From Ga0077555 sp031367895 (GTDB lineage: Bacteria; Pseudomonadota; Alphaproteobacteria; Rhizobiales; Hyphomicrobiaceae), in the NCBI GenBank assembly GCA_031367895.1, contig JANLQP010000285.1:1-12448 (forward strand): 12,448 nt of DNA, written 5' to 3'. Below are positions 1-7,608 of this stretch, piece after piece. How positions within the stretch are numbered: position 1 is the stretch's first letter; the number at the start of each line of letters is the position of its first letter. The notes beneath the pieces were generated by a model. It was not told the DNA's origin, searched no databases, and saw nothing but the letters and a program-made list of their open reading frames with translations. The position numbers and the translations under genes are program-made.

Positions 1-277
<277 letters not shown>

Positions 278-878
278 GTCACCCATCCGATTTCATCCAC
301 AAGCGTCCGGACCCGGCGCGCGCCGAGCCGCAATGATCCTGCCAGCGTTGCGATCCGCGCCGCGTCGAAGTCAGGACCGAACATCTGGGCAAACATGAGC
401 TTTGCAGCCGATGGATAGCCAGCCGCTGAGGTCCCCTTGCCCAATGCCGCATTGCTCGCCTTGCCTCGCTCTCCGAGCCGGCTGCCATCGACCAGGATGA
501 GCGCCCTTGTGCGATACGGCACGCGAGAGGCCACCTCCAATACTACCCGGCAGCCCAAGCTGTTGCCGATGATGATGGAGGGCGAAAGGTTCAAGGTGGT
601 GATGAGATCAGCAACATCGCGGCCGTGGGTTTCAACTCGTTTGTGCTTGGGTCCCGCAGGCGTACTGCCGTGACCGCCGAGATCGACAGCCACGCAGTCA
701 TGCAGCGGCGAGAAATGCGCGATCTGATCGTCCCAGTCAGACCGATCACAGCCGAAGGCGTGCACGAAGACAAGCGGCGGGGCGCCGCTGCCGTTGCGCG
801 AGTAGTGAATCAGTGTCATCCAGCACCTCTAATGTTCGGCGTGGCTGGTCCAAGGCCACCTGACGACCTCGCGCATCC

Positions 879-2135
879 TTACGCGGCATCCGCGAGTGTC
901 AGGCCGTGCATGCCGATCGCCGGCTGCCGCCCCGAGATCATGTCGGACAGGATCCGAGCCGAACCGAGCGACATCGTCCACCCCATGTGCCCGTGGCCCG
1001 TATTCAGATACAGATTGGTGAGCGGACTTGAGCCTAGTATAGGGGTTCCCTTCGGCGTCATTGGCCGCAGTCCCGCCCAATGTGTCGCGTTCTCGTAGTC
1101 GGCGCCTTCCGGGAACAGCGACCTGATCGTTCGGAGCATGTGCTCGAAATCCCTGGCTGCGTGTGACCGGTCGAAGCCAGCGAAATCGGCTTTCGCGGTC
1201 ACCCGCAATCGATCGCCCAATCGGGACCAGGCGATCAAATAAGTCTCGTCGACGCCTGTTAGTTTAGGAGCCTTGTTGCGCGTGCCGACGGGAACCGTGA
1301 TGGCAAACCCTTTCACTGGGTGCACAGGTAGCTTGAGCCCGAGATCGCGCGCCAGGAGTGTCGAATAGCTGCCGAGCGCAAGGACATAGGCGTCCGCGGA
1401 GTGCTCGCCCGTGCTGGTCATCACCTTGATCACGCGACGACCATCGGACGAAATGCCTTTGATCTCGGTATCGTAGCGGAACACAACATTTCTCATGCCA
1501 GCAAGGCGATCAGCCAGGGCGCGGGTGAACTTATGGCAGTCCCCGGATTCGTCGGTCGGGCAATAAATTGCACCAGCCAGCTTGCCTGTTTCACCTGAAA
1601 GGGCCGGCTCGATCTCGGCGATGCGGTCAGGTGCGACTGCCTCGAGCTTGACGCCATTGTTCGTCAGTACGGATGTGGCCGCAATACCGCGCTCGAGATG
1701 CGCGGCATCACGGTAGAGGAACAGCGCGCCACCGGAGTAGCGGTCGAACTCGACTTTCTCCGTCCGTACGACGTCGTCGAACAGAGATTGTGAGTACAGG
1801 CACAGCCTGACCTTGTTCGCGGTATTGGCGGCCGCCCGATCCGCCGGGCATTCTCTCAAGAATTTCAGGGCCCATGCCCACATCGCCGGATCGAGTCTGA
1901 AGCGAAACTTCAGCGCCGTGTCGTTACGAAAGAGCGATTGCAGCAGAAGTTTCGGTGCACGTGGGCTGGCCCAGGTGTAGGCGTGGCCTGGCGTAATCAT
2001 TCCCGCATTGGAAAAGCTTGTCTCCATGGCCGCGCCGGGCTGGCGATCGATCACTTCGACCTCGTGCCCATCCTGTGCCAGGAAATAAGCCGTCGTGGTG
2101 CCGATGACGCCAGCGCCGAGGACGATGATCTTCAA
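879..2135 (-). CDS. dadA: FAD-dependent D-amino acid dehydrogenase (DadA-like)
   Basis: A 418-residue DAO-superfamily flavoprotein close in length to DadA, which oxidatively deaminates D-amino acids to 2-oxo acids and ammonia and passes electrons to the respiratory chain. Seen: the N-terminal FAD-binding GAGVIG at residues 7-12, a SFSNAGMITPGHAYTWASP stretch at about 40-58 typical of DadA, a central substrate domain, and the C-terminal GHGHMGWTMSLGSA motif that closes the flavin site. The start is TTG at 2135: the expected MKIIVLGAG begins there, an in-frame TAA lies six codons upstream, and no ATG intervenes. The ribosome-binding site is weak, so expression may be low or coupled to the SDR 53 bp upstream. 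The symbol marks family only. In this catabolic setting it could act on another amine or imino acid. Confidence 0.85.
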   Translation of the reverse strand: MKIIVLGAGVIGTTTAYFLAQDGHEVEVIDRQPGAAMETSFSNAGMITPGHAYTWASPRAPKLLLQSLFRNDTALKFRFRLDPAMWAWALKFLRECPADRAAANTANKVRLCLYSQSLFDDVVRTEKVEFDRYSGGALFLYRDAAHLERGIAATSVLTNNGVKLEAVAPDRIAEIEPALSGETGKLAGAIYCPTDESGDCHKFTRALADRLAGMRNVVFRYDTEIKGISSDGRRVIKVMTSTGEHSADAYVLALGSYSTLLARDLGLKLPVHPVKGFAITVPVGTRNKAPKLTGVDETYLIAWSRLGDRLRVTAKADFAGFDRSHAARDFEHMLRTIRSLFPEGADYENATHWAGLRPMTPKGTPILGSSPLTNLYLNTGHGHMGWTMSLGSARILSDMISGRQPAIGMHGLTLADAA

Positions 2136-2188
2136 AGCTCGTACCGTTGGTTAGCCTGATGCCTCGTTTGCGTCGGCGATAGCACGCC

Positions 2189-2989
2189 TCAGTTGGCGGT
2201 CATGCCGCCGTCGATGACGAGCTCGCTTCCCGTCACCCATGAGGCCTCGTCGGAGGCGAGGTAGAGACAGCCGGCGGCGATGTCCGCGGGCGTACCAAAG
2301 CGACCGAGTGGGGTTGCCTCCATCCGCTTCTTTGCAACGTCAGGATTCGAATGACCGGGCTTGGTCATCGGCGTGTCGACAAAACCTGGATGTACCGAAT
2401 TCACCCGGATCTTGTCGGGCGCGTATTGGATGGCAGCGGCCTTGGAAAAGATCCGCACCGCGCCTTTCGAGGCGTGATAGGCCGCATTCGCATGCGAGCC
2501 GACGATGCCGCAGATCGAGGAGATGTTGATGATCGAGCCGCCGCCCGCACGCTGCATGGCTGGGATCGTGGCTTTGGTGCCAAGAAAAACGCCCGTCGCA
2601 TTGATGTCCATGACGAGGTTCCACTGCTCGAGCGTCTGCTCGGCGAGCCGAGGCCCTGCCGTGAGACTCGTCTGGATGTTCGCCTTCGGGTCGCGGCCTG
2701 AGATCCCGGCGATGTTGCACAGGATATCGAGGTGGCCGAAGCTTTTCTCTGTTGCTGCCACGATGGCGGACCATCGTTCTTCACTGCGCACGTCCTGCTC
2801 CGAGAATTGCGCCATTCCGCCCGCGGCTGAGATCTCGCGCACGACGCTCTCTCCCAGCGCGACATTGGCATCCGTCAGCATGACCTTCGCGCCGTGCAAC
2901 GCGAAGATCCGGGCCGTCTCCGCGCCGATGCCGGATGCTCCGCCGGTCACGATGGCGACTTTGCCCGTCAGTCTCTTTCCCGGTTGCAT
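2189..2989 (-). CDS. Classical short-chain dehydrogenase/reductase (cyclic-alcohol or hydroxysteroid type)
   Basis: A 266-residue classical SDR that oxidises a secondary alcohol to a ketone, or the reverse, with NAD(P). Seen: the cofactor motif TGGASGIG at residues 15-22, an acidic residue after the second strand (LTDAN) favouring NAD, CNIAG in place of NNAG, catalytic Ser158, Tyr171 and Lys175 (YHASK), HPGFVDTPM, and the family C-terminus VTGSELVIDGG. An insertion rich in polar residues sits between NIAG and the fourth helix. Overall it resembles cyclopentanol and 3-alpha-hydroxysteroid dehydrogenases. The frame stays open much further upstream, but the start at 2989 is chosen because GGGAG lies just before the ATG and the Rossmann strand begins at the usual distance. 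First gene of a minus-strand run leading to the monooxygenase, so alcohol-to-ketone supply for that enzyme is a reasonable inference. Confidence 0.88.
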   Translation of the reverse strand: MQPGKRLTGKVAIVTGGASGIGAETARIFALHGAKVMLTDANVALGESVVREISAAGGMAQFSEQDVRSEERWSAIVAATEKSFGHLDILCNIAGISGRDPKANIQTSLTAGPRLAEQTLEQWNLVMDINATGVFLGTKATIPAMQRAGGGSIINISSICGIVGSHANAAYHASKGAVRIFSKAAAIQYAPDKIRVNSVHPGFVDTPMTKPGHSNPDVAKKRMEATPLGRFGTPADIAAGCLYLASDEASWVTGSELVIDGGMTAN

Positions 2990-3026
2990 TCCACTCTCCC
3001 TTTGATCCTTGTTGAACTCATCGCGT

Positions 3027-3056
3027 AAGCCTAGCCGGTTGCGGCGGCCTAGGCTT
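3027..3056. promoter_or_regulatory. Perfect 8-bp inverted repeat in a divergent promoter region
   Basis: AAGCCTAG at 3027-3034 is repeated in inverse at 3049-3056 (CTAGGCTT) with a 14-bp spacer. It lies 38 bp upstream of the minus-strand SDR and 167 bp upstream of the plus-strand PRISE reductase, in the 233-bp gap between the two divergent units. A second, smaller dyad (GCAGCT, 3089-3094 and 3105-3110) lies further along. Size and position suit an operator for a dimeric regulator, or a leader hairpin in the SDR mRNA. The binding protein is unknown and no regulator gene adjoins it. Confidence 0.5.
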
Positions 3057-3222
3057 CCAAGGTCTTTACAACTGCATCTTGAGGCGCGGCAGCTCTCCTC
3101 GCAAAGCTGCGCGACAGGGAATACAATTGTGGGCGGGCCGCCGAAGGCAGCGATCACCTGAACCCTGCACGGCATGTTGCGATGTCCAGGTGAGCGGGTC
3201 CACCAAGATCGAAGAGGACAAG

Positions 3223-4275
3223 ATGAAGAAGACGGCACTGATTGCAGGTACGACGGGCGTCGTCGGCCGGGCCCTGCTCGAGCACCTGGAGACCGCTGCG
3301 GATTGGGACATCGTCGCGTTGTCGCGCCGGCCACCTGATTTCCCGACGAGGGCCCGCTTCATCTCGGTTGATCTTGCCAACCGGTCCGAGGCAGCGGCGA
3401 AGCTGTCCACCCTGCAGGGGATCACGCATGTGTTCTTTGCAGCCTACGCGCCTGCTGCGTCACTGGCCGAGGAAGCGACGCTCAATGCTGCGATGTTCGA
3501 GACCTTGCTTCTCGAGGTCGAGAAAAATTCGCCCGCGAGCCTCGCGCACGTCCACCTCGTGCATGGCAGCAAGTGGTACGGCAATCATCTCGGTCCTTAC
3601 AAGACCCCCGCTCGTGAGGATGATCCCGGACACATGCCGCCGAACTCCTATTACGACCAGCAGGCGCATGTCATTGCGCGACAGCGGGGGCGGCCATGGA
3701 CCTGGTCGATCTCGCGGCCACACGGCATCTGCGGGTTGGCGATCGGCTCGAGCCTGAGCCAGCTGACCGCACTTGCTGTCTATGCCTCGATCGCAAAGCA
3801 TCTCGGTCACCCCTTGCGCTTTCCAGGCAAACCCGGCGCCTTCACAGCTGTCTATCAGATGACGGAGGCCGCCTACCTCGCCAAGGGGATCGTGTGGATG
3901 GCGACCTCGCCGCAATGCGCGAACCAAGTCTACAATTTCACCAACGGCGACTTCCTGAGATGGGAGAATCTCTGGCCGAAGATCGCCCGCTTCTTCGACA
4001 TGGAGCCGGGCCGGGTTCAGTCCATCTCGTTCAAGACCTTCATGTCGGACAAGGAGAGTCTCTGGCAGGCGATCCGCCAGAAGCATGGACTCGCCGACTT
4101 CCGACTCGATCAGCTGTTGAACGCCCGCTTTGCGGACTACGTCTTCAACTGCGAGTACGATCAGATGTCCGACCTCACCAAGATCCGCAACGCAGGCTGG
4201 ATGGGCGCCAACGACAGCGAGGCGATGTATATTCGTCTATTGCGAGGCCTGCGCGAGAAGCGGGTCATTCCTTGA
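3223..4275 (+). CDS. PRISE-family NAD(P)H enone reductase (progesterone 5-beta-reductase/iridoid synthase-like)
   Basis: A 350-residue extended SDR of the PRISE type, a family best known from plants and found in some bacteria, which reduces the C=C bond of enones by 1,4-addition with NADPH. Seen: glycine-rich GTTGVVG at residues 9-15, the SRR cofactor motif at 34-36 favouring NADPH, FFAAY at 71-75, the catalytic-Lys motif GSKWYG (Lys117), NSYYDQQ at 141-147 holding the PRISE catalytic Tyr (Tyr143 or 144), and WSISRPHGICG matching the family's W-S-x-x-R-P block. The usual acidic pair after YY is replaced by QQ. The start is ATG at 3223, with GAAGAGG just upstream; the frame is open earlier but without homology-like sequence. 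It is followed 74 bp later by the BKACE-like gene on the same strand, probably co-transcribed. Substrate unknown; a cyclic enone fits the neighbouring genes. Confidence 0.82.
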   Translation: MKKTALIAGTTGVVGRALLEHLETAADWDIVALSRRPPDFPTRARFISVDLANRSEAAAKLSTLQGITHVFFAAYAPAASLAEEATLNAAMFETLLLEVEKNSPASLAHVHLVHGSKWYGNHLGPYKTPAREDDPGHMPPNSYYDQQAHVIARQRGRPWTWSISRPHGICGLAIGSSLSQLTALAVYASIAKHLGHPLRFPGKPGAFTAVYQMTEAAYLAKGIVWMATSPQCANQVYNFTNGDFLRWENLWPKIARFFDMEPGRVQSISFKTFMSDKESLWQAIRQKHGLADFRLDQLLNARFADYVFNCEYDQMSDLTKIRNAGWMGANDSEAMYIRLLRGLREKRVIP

Positions 4276-4349
4276 CGCCGACCGTCGTTTCCCTGAGGTT
4301 CTGGCTCTGTCGGCACAGATCCATTCACCGCAATCGTTCGGAGTAACCG

Positions 4350-5231
4350 ATGGAAAAGTTGATCATCGAGGCTCGCATCAACGAATTCATGATGCGCGAG
4401 CGCGGCAATCCGCACGTGCCCTATACTCCGGACGAGATCACGGCCGACGCCCTCGCCTGTCGCAAAGCCGGGGCAGCCGTACTCCACTTTCATGCGCGAA
4501 ACCGTGACGGCCGTCCCGATCACGCGACCGCAACCTATGCAGAGATCGTCCGTTCCATCCGCCAGTCCAGCGACATCCTGGTGCATCCGACGCTCGGCGA
4601 CGTCACGCTCGATGCCGGCCCGGAAAAACGGCTCGAGCACATCCTGGAGATGATGAAGGATCCAGCCACCGGTCCGCATATGGCACCGGCCGACATGGGT
4701 TCCCTAAATGTCGATGTCTACAATCCGCAGGCGCGTCGTTTCGATACCAACGAGCGCGTCTACAAGAACTCAACGCAGACCTTGACATATTTCTGCGAGA
4801 ACATGCGCCGGGTTGGCGTAAAGCCTTATCTCAGCTGCTGGAACATCGGTTTCACGCGGTGTGCCGCCGCATTCATGGACATGGGCCTCATCGATCAACC
4901 CGCCTATGTCGGCTTCATTCTGACCGACAACTCGTTCCTCGGAGGTCATCCCGGCACGCTCAAGGGGCTGCAGGCCCACCTGGATTTCCTGCCCGCCGAC
5001 AAACGGGTCGTGTGGACGGTGGTGAACTACGGCGGCAACCTGCTAACGCTTGCGGGAGCCATCATCGCCATGGGCGGGCACATCTCCATCGGGATCGGCG
5101 ACTATACTTACCCGGAGTTGGGGCACCCGACAAACGCCGATCTCGTCCGCCGCATCGTTCATATCGCCCAGGATGTCGGCCGGGAGGTGGCAACGCCTGA
5201 AGAGGCAAAGCTCATCCTTGGCATTGGCTGA
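4350..5231 (+). CDS. Divergent BKACE-family (DUF849) protein
   Basis: A 293-residue TIM-barrel protein of the beta-keto acid cleavage enzyme family, whose known members use a metal ion and acetyl-CoA to split beta-keto acids into acetoacetate and an acyl-CoA. Seen: the metal-binding HFH at 46-48 (HFHAR), HPTLG at 79-83 where many members have TTGG, MGSLN at 116-120, and the C-terminal MGGHISIGIGD at 241-251. In characterised members this last segment reads GG-x-V-R-V-G-x-E-D. Here the Arg is Ser246 and the third metal ligand Glu is Gly250, while the Asp (251) is kept. The Glu in the FECYD strand is replaced by Ser162. Fold and two metal ligands are therefore kept but the rest of the active site is changed, so the textbook reaction should not be assumed. 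GGAG lies seven bases before the ATG. Convergent with the TauD-type gene, 29 bp apart. Confidence 0.85.
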   Translation: MEKLIIEARINEFMMRERGNPHVPYTPDEITADALACRKAGAAVLHFHARNRDGRPDHATATYAEIVRSIRQSSDILVHPTLGDVTLDAGPEKRLEHILEMMKDPATGPHMAPADMGSLNVDVYNPQARRFDTNERVYKNSTQTLTYFCENMRRVGVKPYLSCWNIGFTRCAAAFMDMGLIDQPAYVGFILTDNSFLGGHPGTLKGLQAHLDFLPADKRVVWTVVNYGGNLLTLAGAIIAMGGHISIGIGDYTYPELGHPTNADLVRRIVHIAQDVGREVATPEEAKLILGIG

Positions 5232-5258
5232 GAGCCTGACTTGGATGCGGCCGACCGC

Positions 5259-5300
5259 CGTCACGCTGCAATCGGTCGCCCCTCTCCGACCAGCGTGACG
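5259..5300. terminator. Candidate bidirectional terminator hairpin
   Basis: A perfect 10-bp inverted repeat (CGTCACGCTG at 5259-5268, CAGCGTGACG at 5291-5300) with a further inner pairing GTCG/CGAC (5275-5278 with 5287-5290) separated by an unpaired stretch. It lies between two convergent genes, 28 bp beyond the BKACE-like stop, and overlaps the last codons and stop of the dioxygenase. Such placement suits a shared terminator. There is no U-rich tail on either strand, and the 3' arm of the minus-strand transcript is read through the dioxygenase stop, so the function is an inference. Confidence 0.45.
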
Positions 5301-6160
5301 CGATGCATGATACGGCGTATGGTGGCGTTGTCGAAGGGCTCGACTGCATGCATCGTGCAGCGGTTATCCCACATGATGACATCGTCCTTCGTCCAGATGT
5401 GCTTGTACACGTACTTGGGGCTTGTCGCGTGTGCGATCAGGTCGTCGAGCAGCTTTCGCCCCTCGGCCTCGGGCACCCCGTCGATGTTCACCATGGTATG
5501 CGGCGACAGGAACAGGCAGCGCCGGCGCGTGACGGGATGGAGCTGGACCAGGGGATGGCGGACCGGGGGCAGCGCGTCGTACTTGCCCTTGTCCTGTTTG
5601 GTTGAGAGTTCCTTCGACTGCTTGATGATGAAGTCGTGGTCGTGGATCACCCACTTGCCCTCGATCCGCCGCTTCATCTCGGCGGAAAGCTCGTCGTAGG
5701 CCGCGTACATGTTCGCGAATAGCGTATTGCCCCCGGCGTTCGTCGTCTCGATGCCGTGCAGGATCGAGCCCTTGGACGGGATCTCGCGGAACGAGCTGTC
5801 GGTGTGCCAGAGCCATGACAGGTTCAGATATTGCCATGCCGTCTCCTTCGACGGGATGATCTTGCCGGCCTCGTCCACGTTCGAGACGCGATAGATCTCC
5901 TTGTTGCGCGACGAGCGGTGCGCAAGCGAAGGATGAACCTCCAGTTCGCCGAACCGCTGGCCGAAGACGATGTGCTGCTCGTCCGTGATCGGCTGGTCGG
6001 GGAACACCAGCATCAGATGCTCCATCCAGAGCGCGTTCAGCTCAGAGAGTGTCGCCTCGTCGAGCGGCCTGCCGAGGTCGACGCCACGCACCTCTGTCCC
6101 GATCAGCGGGTGGCGGCGCTTGATTGTGAGCTTGCTCGACGAGGCTGCATTCGTGGCCAT
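5261..6160 (-). CDS. TauD/TfdA-family Fe(II)/2-oxoglutarate-dependent dioxygenase
   Basis: A 299-residue alpha-ketoglutarate dioxygenase of the TauD/TfdA family, which hydroxylates its substrate while decarboxylating 2-oxoglutarate; for TfdA this cleaves an aryloxyacetate ether, for TauD a sulfonate. Seen: the N-terminal IGTEVRGVDLGRPLD, the iron ligands in WHTDSSF (His119, Asp121) and distal His271 in DNRCTMH, and Arg282, which lies 11 residues after the distal His where the 2-oxoglutarate carboxylate is bound. The WHTDSSF block and GGNTLFANMYAAYDEL look more like TfdA than TauD. The start at 6160 follows GGGAGAA; an upstream in-frame ATG at 6223 would lie inside the promoter. It diverges from a truncated LysR gene, the usual arrangement for a regulated dioxygenase. 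Complete, with all catalytic residues; substrate unknown. Confidence 0.9.
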   Translation of the reverse strand: MATNAASSSKLTIKRRHPLIGTEVRGVDLGRPLDEATLSELNALWMEHLMLVFPDQPITDEQHIVFGQRFGELEVHPSLAHRSSRNKEIYRVSNVDEAGKIIPSKETAWQYLNLSWLWHTDSSFREIPSKGSILHGIETTNAGGNTLFANMYAAYDELSAEMKRRIEGKWVIHDHDFIIKQSKELSTKQDKGKYDALPPVRHPLVQLHPVTRRRCLFLSPHTMVNIDGVPEAEGRKLLDDLIAHATSPKYVYKHIWTKDDVIMWDNRCTMHAVEPFDNATIRRIMHRVTLVGEGRPIAA

Positions 6161-6222
6161 GAGGTGTTCTCCCGGTTCGTGGTGCTTGAGGGGAGCTCGA
6201 CGCGATCTCCCCAGAAATTCCA

Positions 6223-6251
6223 ATTATAGTAATAACTGATATCCATTAGAT
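6223..6251 (-). promoter_or_regulatory. Putative sigma-70-type promoter for the dioxygenase
   Basis: Read on the minus strand, a perfect TATAAT lies at 6228-6223, followed about 60 bp later by the dioxygenase start. Seventeen bases upstream the -35 position (6251-6246) reads ATCTAA, far from TTGACA. A strong -10 with a poor -35 is typical of activator-dependent promoters. The LysR-type palindrome covers the -35 position. The stretch is notably AT-rich for this window. Start of transcription not known. Confidence 0.6.
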
Positions 6252-6254
6252 GGA
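6242..6254. promoter_or_regulatory. LysR-type operator (T-N11-A palindrome)
   Basis: TCCAT-TAG-ATGGA is a perfect 5-bp dyad with a 3-bp centre and fits the T-N11-A consensus of LysR-type regulators exactly. It sits in the divergent gap directly before the LysR ATG and over the -35 of the dioxygenase promoter, where such a site would allow both self-repression and activation. Binding is inferred from the consensus and the neighbouring LysR fragment. Confidence 0.55.
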
Positions 6255-6692
6255 ATGATGATGCTGTCGCCAGCGAACATGCGTGCCTTCACAGCAGTCG
6301 TCGAGGAGCGCTCGTTCACGGCTGCGGCTCGGCGATTGAACGCAACCCAGTCCGGCGTTTCCCAGCAGGTGGCGAAGCTCGAGCGCCACCTTGGAGTCGC
6401 GCTGCTTATGCGCGGAAACCAATTCGCCACGCCGACGCCCGCGGGGCGCCAACTCTACCTGCGCTCCATCGCCATCCTGCGAGAGCTGTCCGCGACGGAA
6501 GCTGCCCTGAGAGAGTATGGCCATGGCATAGCTGGGTCGGTCGTGGTCGGCCTCATGCCGGCGATCTCGCTGCGTTGCAGGCCCACCGTCCGGCTCTTTA
6601 CTTGTTACGAGCCCGGCACGACGCCGGCGGGCAAACCGGCGCAATGCTTGGCAATCTCGCCGGGCGTCGTCAGCCACAGCTTGTCACGTTGA
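6255..6692 (+). pseudogene. LysR-type regulator truncated after its DNA-binding domain
   Basis: Residues 1-90 form a complete LysR winged helix-turn-helix and linker (FTAVVEERSFTAAARRL, then TQSGVSQQVAKLERHLG at about 31-47, then TPAGRQL). The effector domain starts (GSVVVGLMPAIS at about 94-105) but LysR-like sequence fades by about residue 117 (TVRLFT). The remaining codons are antisense to the tail of the deacetylase gene. A normal LysR has about 300 residues, so nearly all of the ligand-binding and dimerisation domain is gone. The likely start is one of three successive ATG codons at 6255-6263. The reading frame is open to 6692, so a 145-residue protein could be made and might still bind DNA without responding to an inducer. 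The seam lies near 6605, next to the stop of the intact minus-strand deacetylase. Truncation by deletion is inferred. Confidence 0.8.
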
Positions 6693-7501
6693 CGCAAGAC
6701 GTGATCGAGAGCGCGTCGCAACGCAGCCAAGCGGAACGGCTGGCCAACGACAAACGGATGGCACGTGACCGCGAACACCAGCGGATACTTCTCCGACTGA
6801 CGCAACATTTCGTCGAACTGGTCCTTGATCATCTGCTCGAACTCGGCGCCGGTATGCTGACGTGTCACCATCGCCGGCGCGTCATTCAATTCGACAGGAT
6901 AGGGCACCGACAGGATGCGGCCGCGCCGTGTCTTCATCCAGAACGGCTGGTCATCGGCGGGCCAATCCATCATGTAAGTGTAGCCGGCCTCCTGCAGCAG
7001 ATCTGCTGTGACGCGACCCTGCGCGAGCCAAGGCCCGAGCCAACCCTTCGGCGGTTCACCGGCATGCTTGGCGATGACCTCAGTGCACTCCTTGATAAGT
7101 CGCGCCTCGTCCTCTTCCCACAGCACATCCTGGCGCTCCGAGTTGGTGCGGCCGTGACCGATGAATTCATCCCCGCGCGCCCGCATGCGGGCGCCGATCT
7201 CGGGGCAGGCATCAAGAACGGTCGAATTGACGTTGTGGGACGCCGGCAGCTTGTATTCGTCGAGGAGGTCGAAATAGTACCAGATGCCGACGCGATTGCC
7301 GTAATCGCGCCAGCCGTAGTTGCGTTGGTTCTGCGCTGGCGATCCTGGCACCGCCTGGTCGACACCGAGGCCGGCCATGAAGGCGAAGTACTCGATGTTG
7401 TTGTTGATGCAGAAGGCGAGGCGTTTGCCGCCCGGCCATTCATAAGTCTTGCGCTTGGGCAGAGGGATGTAGTCGTAACGTCCGTGCTGCGGCAATTTCA
7501 T
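6605..7501 (-). CDS. Polysaccharide deacetylase-family hydrolase, PuuE/allantoinase-like
   Basis: A 298-residue member of the NodB-homology/CE4 superfamily, nearest in style to PuuE-like enzymes that hydrolyse cyclic or linear amides (such as allantoin) rather than true chitin deacetylases. Seen: INNNIEYF at 32-39 where classical deacetylases have TFDD, a Gly/Tyr-rich block NYGWRDYGNRVG at 61-72, FIGHGRTNS at 113-121 (His116, metal or substrate pocket), a mid-protein MDWPADDQPF, and TCHPFVVGQPFR with His248. It ends LPAGVVPGS, a normal tail for this group, so the protein is complete. The start at 7501 is chosen by homology-like sequence; its ribosome-binding site is poor and the frame is open 52 codons further upstream. 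It follows the SnoaL-like gene by 107 bp on the same strand. Hydrolysis of a C-N bond in a small molecule is likely; the substrate is not predictable. Confidence 0.83.
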   Translation of the reverse strand: MKLPQHGRYDYIPLPKRKTYEWPGGKRLAFCINNNIEYFAFMAGLGVDQAVPGSPAQNQRNYGWRDYGNRVGIWYYFDLLDEYKLPASHNVNSTVLDACPEIGARMRARGDEFIGHGRTNSERQDVLWEEDEARLIKECTEVIAKHAGEPPKGWLGPWLAQGRVTADLLQEAGYTYMMDWPADDQPFWMKTRRGRILSVPYPVELNDAPAMVTRQHTGAEFEQMIKDQFDEMLRQSEKYPLVFAVTCHPFVVGQPFRLAALRRALDHVLRQRDKLWLTTPGEIAKHCAGLPAGVVPGS

Positions 7502-7608
7502 GGGGGTTGGTCCGTCATCGACTGGCCGGGTGCGCCGATCATCCACTTCATCCCCGACCCGGTCAATTCGAAAGCGCGTCGTCGATGGCGAGCGCTTGCT
7601 GGATTGCC

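Noticed and set aside
2990..3334. 115-codon N-terminal extension of the minus-strand SDR
   Set aside because: The extension is Arg/Pro/Ser-rich, has no family resemblance, and lies over the divergent promoter region; a GGGAG site and the Rossmann strand support the start at 2989.
3460..4086. A 208-codon minus-strand open frame
   Set aside because: Shadow of the PRISE gene; no domain or motif seen.
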